NCBI GenBank assembly: GCA_018857735.1
Contig: JABMCL010003006.1
Span: 513,501 to 577,500 of the forward strand
Length of the DNA stretch: 64,000 bases
From: Alviniconcha marisindica
Taxonomy: Eukaryota; Mollusca; Gastropoda; Provannidae
Reading direction: 5' to 3'
A program made the position numbers and the translations under genes. The notes below the pieces were generated by a model that had not been told where the DNA came from, did no database searches, and saw only the letters and a program-made list of their open reading frames with translations. Numbering within the stretch: position 1 is the first letter of the stretch; every line of letters begins with the position of its first letter. Below are positions 52,679 to 64,000 of the stretch, piece by piece.

Positions 52679-53213
52679 GGTCTTAAGTAGGGGTTGTCCC
52701 TTGTGAGGGGTTTATTTACAGGGAATTACGAAGGACATGGTTTCAGAAAGAGTAGTCTTAAAGTAGGGGTTTTCCTCTGTGAACGATTTATTTACATGGG
52801 ATTATGAAGGACAAAGTTGCAGAAAGAGTGGTCTTAAAGTAGGGGTGGTTGTCTGTGAACGGTTTATTTGCATGGGATTATGAAGGACAAAGTTGCAGAA
52901 AGAGTGGTCTTAAAATAGGGAGGCCCTCCATGATGGGTTTATTTACATGGGATTATGAAGGACAAAGTTGCAGAAAGAGGTCTTGAAATAGGGGTGGTCC
53001 TCCGTGAGAGTTTTATTTACATGGGATTATGAAGGACATAGTTTCAAAAAGAGTGGTCTTGAAACAGGGCTGTCCTCCTTGAGGGGTTTATTTACACTAC
53101 ATGGAACAATGACAGGTACAGTTTCCGTTAGAGTGGTCTTGAAATAGGTCCTCCGTGAGGGGTTTATTTGCATGGAATTATGGGTACGGTTTCAGAAAGA
53201 GGGGTGGTCTCTG
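52679..53213 (+). repeat. 76-bp minisatellite near the INO80 3' end
   Basis: About seven copies of a unit with GTCTTAAAGTAGGGGTGGTC, then GGGTTTATTTACATGGGATTATGAAGG and GCAGAAAGAGTG (shown here in pieces). Copies differ in length through small indels. It would lie inside the 3' UTR if the 53634 poly(A) signal is used. Confidence 0.85.
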
Positions 53214-54023
53214 ACCGTGGCGATCTTTCCCCAGGGGTTCTTTGGTAGCAGTCGTATCAACAGGGACATCAGTAAAATAAAATAGACATTAACTGGAGAG
53301 ATGGGGAAGGGTTATTGTGTATGTGTGCTGGAAGAGAGATGGTCAAGAAAGCAGCTGCAAGGACCGGGTGAGGTGTTCTGTAAGTTCAAACCTTTTGTCC
53401 ACAGTCCATCTTTTATTCCTGTGTATTAGTTGTGTGTGTGTGTGCTTAATGAACTGGGGAGAAAAAAGGAAGTATAAGTATATATTGGCGTTTGTATTGT
53501 AACATTTGTTCAAAGTGTTCAAGATTACATTTCGTGGAAGTCATTTCTTTTGAAGAAGTCATGTTAAAGTTGCAAGCAAATCCAACTTTCAGTCTGTTCA
53601 TTTGTTGAGATGATGAAAGTGATAACAGTTGATAATAAATTGAAATATGCATTTGTGTGTGGTGTGTGTGTATATATGTATGGTGTGAGCATGTGTGTAT
53701 ACATGGTGTATGGTGTATCATACTATGTATGATGTGAGCATGTGCTGTATGAATGGTGTGAGCGTGTCTGTATGTATGTACGGTGTGAGTGTATGTATGG
53801 TGTGAATATGTATGTGTGTATGGTGTGAACATTGTGTGAATTTTACGGTGTGTGTGTGGTGTGAACGTTGTGTGGATTTTACGGTAGGTGATGGGGTTTT
53901 TCTGGCGGTGGCGATTATGGAAAGTGGAGTTGGACTCGGTGAGGAAATGAGCGCTTTGTTCACGTTTCCCTCACTTCCAGGCACACATATATTATATATA
54001 CAATCTGATAGAAGCGGCACTCC

Positions 54024-54026
<3 letters not shown>

Positions 54027-54091
<65 letters not shown>

Positions 54092-54779
54092 AGCCAATGT
54101 CCAAATGCCTTACCTCTGGCATATATTTACATCTGGCAGACGACCTTCCTCCCTTCTTCTCCATCCTTGGCCCCGCCCCTTCAAGCATGCAACCCCCCCC
54201 CCCCCCCCTTTCCTCTCAACCCTTCCCCCTCCCCCAAACCATCCCTTCCACCACGCCGATCTAGGAAATTTTGTGATTTGTGTTGACGTCGGTCGCGTGG
54301 TATTGGCGCCACTGAAGGTGATGCCAGATGTTTTTAAAGCGTATCCTTGACCCCCCCCCCCCCCCCCCGCCCCTTCCCCACCCCTTCCCCCACCACCACG
54401 CTACCGGTCCCCTCCTCAGCCCCACTATCACCCTCGCGCTGCACCCCCCCCCACCCCTCCCCCCACCCGCCTTTTCTTTTTAAATGCCAGAAATGCCAGA
54501 GTTGCATCACGGTCTTTGCCTGTCAAGGGCAGCCAGCCCCGGGTGTCGTGCACTGACACGGAAATGGCTGGAGACAGCGGGCTGGCTGCCCTCAGTGCCG
54601 ATTGCCTCAGTGAGGCATTTTGCTGGTATTCGGGACAAATAATACACGTAATTACCAGGGGGCTGCGTCCGCGCCGCTTCCACGTCATTCAGGTGGCATT
54701 GTCTTTTCACAGAAGGTTTAATTCCAGTTTCCAGTCTCTCTCTCTTTCTGTGTTTGTGTCTGTGTCTGTGCCTGTCTGT

Positions 54780-54852
<73 letters not shown>

Positions 54853-55018
54853 CTGTGTCTCTGTCTGTATCTCTCTCTCTTTCTGTGTCTGTGTCTGTAT
54901 CTCTCTCTCGCGCTCTCTCTGTTTCTGTGTCTGTGTCTGTGTCTCTGTCTGCTCTCTCTCTCTCTCCTCTTCCTCTCTTCTCTGGAGTGGCTGTAACTGT
55001 CTCTCTCTCTCATCTCTC

Positions 55019-55085
<67 letters not shown>

Positions 55086-55146
55086 CCTCTCCCCCCCCCC
55101 CCTCTCTCTCTCTCTCTGTCTCTCTCAGTCTCTTCCTTTTCTCCAC

Positions 55147-55180
<34 letters not shown>
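54027..55180 (+). repeat. (TC)n and poly-C tracts
   Basis: Pure (CT)n at 54027-54087, 54785-54848 and about 55023-55082, with imperfect TC/TGTC sequence between, plus poly-C runs including 55148-55179. Long Ser/Leu or Arg/Glu frames here are artefacts. Confidence 0.9.
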
Positions 55181-55182
<2 letters not shown>

Positions 55183-55559
55183 CATCTCTCAGTGGATTTC
55201 TGCCTTTAATTACAGGAGTGTGCAGTTCTGTGCTCTGAAACGGTTCCCCCCCTGTGTAAATAAGGAATTTTGCCGTTACGGCTTTCTAGCATCCGCCCCC
55301 CGCCTTAATTTGAATATGGTCTGGAATCTTTTGTAAATTTGTTTGTTTGTTTTTCACAACAACAAAAAAATCTTCTTTTTTTTCTTCTTTCTTTTTTTCA
55401 CTGTAATTTGTTTTGTTTTGTTTTCGCTCGTACGAGCCGTGACACTGTGACACACGCCGCGCACACCCCAACGGCAAAGCAGCAGAAACGTGGGTATCAA
55501 ATATGTGAGTTCTGCCGTTTGTGGCAAAAACTTGCGCACGCAAGCACATATGCACACTC

Positions 55560-55772
55560 CCCCCCCCCCCTTTCCTCCCCGCCCCCTCCCCCCCCCCCCA
55601 CCCACACCCACACACACACATACACTTGCGCTTACCATCCCACCCACCCACACATACACAAACTCGCGCGCGCGCACACACACACACACACCCTCCCCCT
55701 CCCCTCCCTCCACCCACACCCCACCCACAGACGCACGCACGCACGCACGCACGCACCACCACCACACACCAC

Positions 55773-55830
<58 letters not shown>
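55560..55830 (+). repeat. C-rich, (CACG)n and (CA)n tract
   Basis: C runs pass into ACAC- and GCAC-type repeats and end in a pure (CA)n at about 55775-55827. Confidence 0.9.
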
Positions 55831-55831
<1 letters not shown>

Positions 55832-56204
55832 TTTTCTCTTTCAACGGCCAGTTAAAAAATGAGCGCGGGTTGGTTTCACGGCAAATCCAGAAAGGGTCCT
55901 GGCTCAGCCTCATCAAACAGCCTGTATAGCCTAGCCTATAAACCTGCTGGGTCCGAACCTCCTCTGACGACGAGATGGACCAGCTCGCGTCCGCCCCGCC
56001 CTTGTTTGCCGTTTAATTAGGAGCTCCCGGTGGCGCAGGGGTAGTAAAGGGGCCGATCATGGCAGCTGGTATCGGGATGGTCACGCGCACGGTGCCAGAC
56101 CAGATGCTGGCAAAAGCCCTGGACACTATCAATGGATTCCAGGCGGGCTCACCTGGCGGCGTCAAACAACTTGAGAAAGGCCGGAACTTGGAGGGGAGGG
56201 AGGG

Positions 56205-56206
56205 GG

Positions 56207-56296
<90 letters not shown>

Positions 56297-56621
56297 ATTG
56301 ATTGAACTTTATTTCTCAACGGTGAAGATATTAGCACAAAGGCCGACTCACACATCTGCCGTTGCTACAGTACTACTAATAACCAAGACATTCACAGTTA
56401 AATATTATTACAGAAGGCTATAGACAAATACAGCATCAGTAAAAATAAAAAGAACAATTAATAAAATAATAATAATAATAACAACAACACACTATAAAAC
56501 CAGACAGCGATTGCAACGGAAATGAAAAAAATAGCATGAAAAACAACTGGAGCAAAAAAGTCTAAAACACAGTTAAACACACACAACACACACACACACA
56601 CACACAAAGAGAGAGAGAGAG

Positions 56622-56709
<88 letters not shown>

Positions 56710-56748
56710 ATTTTTCCAAGAATAGTAGTTTTAACGTTAGTTTTGACT

Positions 56749-56844
<96 letters not shown>

Positions 56845-56860
56845 AGAGAGAATTCGTACG
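56205..56860 (+). repeat. Three (GA)n blocks
   Basis: (GA)n at about 56212-56293, 56606-56707 and 56754-56850, the second preceded by (CA)n. The sequence between them is unique and AT-rich. Confidence 0.9.
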
Positions 56861-57039
56861 GGGGAACATTGTCTTTGTCTCACTTCCTGTTCACAAAGAC
56901 GTCGGCCATTCAACCCGCAGTGCAGTGCCGCTGAGTAAAACCTCACACCTCCTGATGAGGTATCTGTTGAACAGACACAGACGCCCACTTGATACTTAAA
57001 TCCCAGTTAACCACGAAGGTAAGGTCATGTCAGGACGAA

Positions 57040-57440
<401 letters not shown>

Positions 57441-58086
57441 TTTAATCTGACCCACATCCAGGCTTTGATAACTCTGGGTTTTCAGCAGAGCGGACCTTAA
57501 CTAATTCAGCCTTCTTTACATTCACATTTTTTTTTATGATGTAGTTTTTTCTGTATTTGGTTTGTTTTAATGATTGGCGTGCATGCGTGTATTCACGCTT
57601 AGCACTACTGAAACAGCAGCATGCGGTACAATTGCTCGTTTGGGGTAATAGAGTTGTATTATTGTAATGGGTGTGACACAGTAACTGATATTAATGTACG
57701 AATCTACGCCAAGATACATTCACCCTTGTAATTTTTTACTTGGCGAGAATTAAAGTTTGAGGTCTTCTTATAAATTCTGCATCCGCGGTTTCCGTCCGCA
57801 ACCCGCCGGATTCCGACATAATAACTTAATGTGGAAACCCCGCAGCGGCGCAAACAGGGACCGTAAGGAGCTCGCGAAAAACGGGGTATCAGTGAGCAGA
57901 TATCTAGCTATTCAGTGAGATAAGATAATGCAATATTAGCTGCGGCCGTGGTCCAAATCTCAGTAGGGGATTTCAGTGTCTAGCGTTCCTAGACAAAAAG
58001 ACCGCTGCTGTCCTGGTTGCTTTTGTGACTTTAAGACATGAACAGCATTTCTGCGGCACCACCGTTAAACAACGGTTTTGTTGGTT

Positions 58087-58168
58087 GAGTGTTGCTTTAC
58101 GTCCACAGAAACTCGTAGGCTTATTAGGACGGCCACCTCGACTTTCACACAGCTCCTGAGCTCTGAGC
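58087..58168 (+). mobile_element. SINE-like segment
   Basis: Contains GGCCACCTCGACTTTCACAC and AGCTCCTGAGCTCTG, a second copy of the segment at about 30230-30280. Confidence 0.5.
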
Positions 58169-58667
58169 GGTTTTGTTGTTTATTCAGTTACTAGTTTATT
58201 TATGAACTAAACCATACAATTTTGGTGGAGCATTTTGCCCATATTTATTTGATTGACAAAGTCATGAGAAATCATTGAGACTGTGCACAAACTGAACAAA
58301 TTATGTACATTTAACTGAAAGTATGGGTAGCCTGAGATTTGCATCCACGGTGTACGGCGGAAGGTTAAAAGGGAGCTGCTGCCTTTCCCGGAAGCAAGCT
58401 TGCAAGGTGAGTAGGCCGTGAGGGTGTGGGGGTGAGGGGGTGGGGTGGGGGTGGGTAGTGAAACGACTAGCTTAAAATAAAACAGATCGTCTGCCAGATG
58501 GTGCAGGCTGACCTTCGGGCCCCTGAAGCGGCGACACGAGGGCTGATAACTCCAAGCGCTAATAACTCGAGCCGCTCGTGCACTTATGTCGCGTGCCAGA
58601 TGGTACGCTTGTGCTTCCAGACCGTGGGAAAGTTCCCTCTTCGCGTGCGGCACGTGCAGATCGCTTT

Positions 58668-59532
<865 letters not shown>

Positions 59533-60263
59533 AGAACGGTACAGAAACTAGCCAGAGACTGCAGACAGCTGCTGTAATGACTTTTCCTTACAGAAAGTCC
59601 TTGGCTGGTGCCCGGCGTTTGTTTTGGGCAAAGACAAGGAGAAAGTCTTTAGTTTGACTGCAGCTGCCGGACAAGCTACCACAGAAGCAGGGCCGCTATG
59701 CCGCATGTTACCCAAAAGCCGGGGAAGCAAAACACACCAATCAGAACTGAGCTGGCACGACCCTCAAGACCTCACTGGTCTAAACACAGCTGTAACCGTG
59801 ATTGGAAAGCCAAGTAAACACGGCAGAGACAGCGGAAGCTCCAACATGTCCCCGAGAGGGGGGGAAAAAACCCACATTCGAATCGCGCATGACCGGAAGT
59901 CAGTCGATCTCAGAATTGGCTTTCTTTTTGTTTCATTTTCCGTAAAAGGATTAAGGGTTTGGGTGGCCTCGGTTGGGGTAGAGAGGGAAGGAGTGTGTGT
60001 GTGCGTGGGGGGGTGGGGGTGGGGGGTGGGGGGACAGCGGAAGGAGGGTGGTGGGGGTGTTGAGACTGATGGGGGCATCGTTGACAGGTGGACCAGCTGG
60101 AAGGGGGCCGGATGTATGGGGTAAGTAGGGGGGGGGGTGGGGGGTGGGGGGGGTGGGGAGGTAAAGAGGAGGAAGGATTCTGAAAGCAATTTTCAAAGTG
60201 TAAATTAAAACCGCATGTTATGCCTCATTTTGACAAAATACGGTGAGGGTTTTGTTGGGTTTA

Positions 60264-60672
<409 letters not shown>

Positions 60673-61030
60673 CCCAACCCTCTCAGTCTATGGATCATAA
60701 AGGCCGGAAGGCTTTATGAGAGCTCATAGGGAAGAAACAAAAGACCGCCACCGAAACCTCTTTACATTATATTCGTGACAACACAAACACACCATACCAC
60801 GACTACTGAAACTGATACTAACCAGTGTTTTCACGACTGGCGGTGTGCAACGCTATGCCCGTCATCTGGATAAAGTCAGCCACGATGAACTGCTGAGGTC
60901 CAGATGGATCCCATCTCAAACACCCCCGGTGGGATACCGCGGATGCAGAAATGAAGGTCCTCTCTGCAGACAACAACGAAGAGCCCCTCCCCCCCTTCCA
61001 AAAAAGCAGAAACAACAAAAAGAAAAAAGA

Positions 61031-61076
61031 AAACAAACAAACAAACAAACAAACAAACAAACAAAACAAAACAAAA
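61031..61076 (+). repeat. (AAAC)n microsatellite
   Basis: Nine or more AAAC units, passing into AAAAC units. Confidence 0.9.
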
Positions 61077-61556
61077 ACCCACCGAGCAGATCTAGGTTAG
61101 AATATAGCTTTGCATACTTCGTCTACTGCCAAAAATTCCGCATTTGTAAATTTTGCGTAACAGTTTGTTTAACCTTAAACATTAATAATAAAAAAATATT
61201 TAAAAAAAAACCCCTACCGTGTCCCAGTAGTGGCTTTGTAAAATGAATAGATTACCCATTATCGTTGGCAATGTTTTCTAACATCATGTCCCCACCACGC
61301 CTCAATGCACACCCCCCTTCGTTCCTTATTCAGCTGTTCGGCCTGCTGTCAAGGATTCTGTCTCTCTCACTTCTTCCTGCCCATTCATTCAGCTTCATTG
61401 TCCCTCACCCCTCTTCAAACACCAAATTGCGTGTGTCATGAACAGTGACTCAGACTTTTGGAAGTGCTTGGTACGTGAGATGTGCTCCATCCAGATATGA
61501 CCTTTGAGGTTGACTAATGGGTTTTACAGTGCCGAAAAACTCAATCTGTCATCATC

Positions 61557-62523
61557 GCCTCAGCGGGAACCGTCCTAGATAAAGGATGTCGTCTCAGCGG
61601 CAATCGCCCTAAATAAAGGATGTGTCCATCGCCCCAATTAAAGGATGTCGTCTCAGCGCCAATCGCCCTAAATAAAGGATGTGTCCATCGCCCCAATTAA
61701 AGGATGTCGTCTCAGCGCCAATCGCCCTAAATAAAGGATGTGTCCATCGCCCCAATTAAAGGATGTCGTCTCAGCGCCAATCGCCCCAATTAAAGGATGT
61801 CGTCTCAGCGCCAATCGCCCCAATTAAAGGATGTCGTCTCAGCGCCAATCGCCCCAATTAAAGGATGTCGTCTCAGCGGCAACCGCCCTAAATAAAGGAT
61901 GTCGTTTCCATCGCCCCAATTAAGGGATGTCATCTCAGCGCCAATCGCCCCAGATAAAGGACGTCGTCTCAGCGCCAATCGCCCCAAATAAAGGATGTCG
62001 TCTCAGCGTCAATCGCCCCAAATAAAGGATGTCGTCTCAGCGGCAATAGCCCCAATTAAAGGATGTTGTCTCAGCGGCAGTCGCCCTAAATAAAGATGTA
62101 ATCTCGGCAGCAACCTCCCTAAATAAAGATGTAATCTCAGCGGCAATCGCCCTATCTCAGCGGCAATCGCCCTAAATAAAGATGTAGATCTCAGCGGCAA
62201 TCGCCCTAAATAAAGATGTAATCTCAGCGGCAATCGCCCTAAATAAAGATGTAATCTCAGCGGCAATCGCCCTAAATAAAGATGCAATCCCGGCAGCAAT
62301 CGCCCCAATTAATGCATGTGGTCTCAACTGCACTCGCCCTAAGTAAAGGATGTCATCTCAGCGCAATCATCCTAAACAAAGGATGTCATCTCAGCGCAAT
62401 CAATCCTAAACAAAGGATGTCATCTCAGCGCAATCAATCCTAAACAAAGGATGTCATCTCAGCGCAATCATCCTAAACAAAGGATGTCATCTCAGCGCAA
62501 TCATCCTAAATTCAAAGGATGTT
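61557..62523 (+). repeat. 33/34-bp satellite array
   Basis: About 29 tandem units of TCGTCTCAGCGCCAATCGCC then CCAATTAAAGGATG. Three zones are visible: 34-bp units with CCAATTAAAGG on the left, 33-bp units with CCTAAATAAAGATG in the middle, and units with CAATCATCCTAAACAAAGG on the right. Many units hold AATAAA on the plus strand and a short GGCNATCGCC inverted repeat. Flanks show no gene. Confidence 0.9.
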
Positions 62524-63118
62524 ATCTCAGGGGCATGCCACCCCGAACAGCCCGGCCGCCGGTCTTCGCTCTCAAGCCGAGAATACAGAACTCACTTTCT
62601 CACGATGATTCCGTTCTGCTTCAAGGCCGCCCTGCTTTACACCGTGGCTGGACCAAGATATTAAATCTGACAAATGGCTGGACGTAAATCGAGGCTGTCG
62701 TCATGTTCAAGGCATTTTCCCCTGGCCTTGCCATTCTTCCCGTGTTACAGTCCACCGGCCACTGTCATTCGCAGCTCGTTAAAATAGCGGCCTTGGTAGC
62801 AGTAGTGGGAGGAAGATTGACGTATGCAGTTCGTCTGTTGTCGTTCAGCAGGTCGTAAAAAGTGATTTTCAGTGTTGTTGTTGTGGTTGTTGAAGAACAC
62901 GATTGAACTATGCAGTTCTTGGAACCCGGCAACAAATATGCGCCGACGCATAGCCGCAATACCTTTACAGAGGGGGGAGGGGGGAGGGGTGGTGGTGGAT
63001 AATGCCGCTTGTTTGTTGATGCCGGTTTGGAGTGCTCCCCGATGTGGCCTGACCGTAACTTGAGGAACTGTAAAAGGCTGACATCCCCACTTACTGCGAG
63101 GGCTGGGTGGATGGGTGC

Positions 63119-63586
<468 letters not shown>

Positions 63587-63908
63587 TGGATCGTTGCTGC
63601 AATGTTTTATTATACGTTTATGGCAAGCCATGTAGTTTTGGCAAAGGATTAATCAAGTTCTCTTTTACTTCGTAAGTACGAAGAACAGGACGGCGAAATT
63701 AAGCAGCTTTAAAGTTCAATGAAATAACAACATCGTCTACTTTTTGGGGAAATTTTGTAGGCGTTGTCCATGTCGTCTGTCCGCATATCATTTTGGCGCA
63801 TTTTTATTCATTTCAAAATCAGCCCAATAGTAATCATCACTTCTTTTTTGACACGAACTAAATAGATTTAAAATGTCTGACAAAACTAAATGTACGACAA
63901 AGGGTTAT

Positions 63909-64000
63909 GAGCATCCTAAGATTCTATTCCTTTTGTTTTATTTTGTAAATCTCGCCTCTTTGTACCGAGTCTAGCCACAAAGAGCATCCTAAGATTCTAT
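63909..64000 (+). repeat. Start of a tandem repeat cut by the window edge
   Basis: GAGCATCCTAAGATTCTAT occurs at 63909-63927 and again at 63982-64000, 73 bp apart, so a further array probably begins here and continues outside the window. Confidence 0.6.

Larger units (their letters stand above)
49564..53660 (+). other. Probable INO80 3' UTR and 3' end
   Basis: No coding sequence can be supported. AATAAA at 53634-53639 is followed by a GU-rich tract (from about 53650), the expected layout of a cleavage site; an earlier AATAAA lies at 53277-53282. The stretch includes a poly-C run at about 50291-50320, a 33-bp array (50524-50775) and a 76-bp array (52679-53213). The UTR extent is inference. 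Confidence 0.4.

Noticed and set aside
59624..60124. 166-aa plus-strand ORF with CCAAT-like motifs upstream
   Set aside because: The C-terminal half is G-rich simple sequence; no splice structure or family resemblance.
60845..61246. 133-aa plus-strand ORF (MQRYARHLDKVSHDELL...)
   Set aside because: Runs into an (AAAC)n tract; only the first 40 residues look protein-like and no family is recognised.

Overview
Eukaryotic (metazoan) genomic DNA with two divergently transcribed, intron-rich housekeeping genes in a repeat-rich background. Codon usage, small exons in large AT-rich introns, tRNA-derived SINEs with a tail of the type ending in a 'GGGCGT/ATAAAACACC' motif, and extreme (GA)n/(CA)n/(TC)n expansions suggest a mollusc, most likely a marine gastropod. 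The species assignment is inference; the two gene identities are secure.

Left part (about 2.9-12.5 kb, minus strand): a complete SR splicing factor of the SRSF4/5/6 (Drosophila B52) type, 7 coding exons, 319 aa, with RRM1, a Gly-rich linker, RRM2 with the SR-protein SWQDLKD signature, and an RS tail. A non-coding 5' exon lies near 12.43-12.48 kb. A GC-rich block inside one RRM2 intron looks like a poison cassette exon.

Centre (about 12.5-13.2 kb): a short head-to-head promoter region with YY1-like motifs near both inferred 5' ends.

Middle (about 12.9-53.7 kb, plus strand): a complete INO80 chromatin-remodelling ATPase. I could join 33 coding exons (22956-49563) with GT..AG boundaries and consistent phase, giving 1461 aa. 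It has the N-terminal INO80 region, HSA/DBINO region, Snf2 ATPase lobe 1 ([12 protein letters not shown]), the long INO80 insertion, lobe 2 (DRAHRLGQT) and a C-terminal AT-hook. Intron 1 is about 9.8 kb and the 3' UTR about 4 kb.

The most striking feature is that several INO80 introns hold tandem arrays whose repeat unit spans an exon-intron junction, so the genuine splice site and exon edge are copied many times on the intron side: the donor of exon 1 (about 15 copies), the acceptor of exon 6 (13 in-frame 48-bp copies with no stop), the acceptor of exon 8 (about 39 copies of 35 bp), and a two-copy duplication at the acceptor of exon 25. Other intron arrays (55 bp, 90 bp, 26 bp) and 3'-UTR arrays (33 bp, 76 bp) add to this.

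Dispersed elements include a five-copy element of about 68 bp with an invariant 18-bp core, two copies of a roughly 232-bp TTAA-flanked piggyBac-type MITE, and tRNA-derived SINEs. Right part (53.7-64 kb): no supportable gene; long GA/TC/CA/GT microsatellites, poly-C runs, and a roughly 1-kb 33/34-bp satellite.
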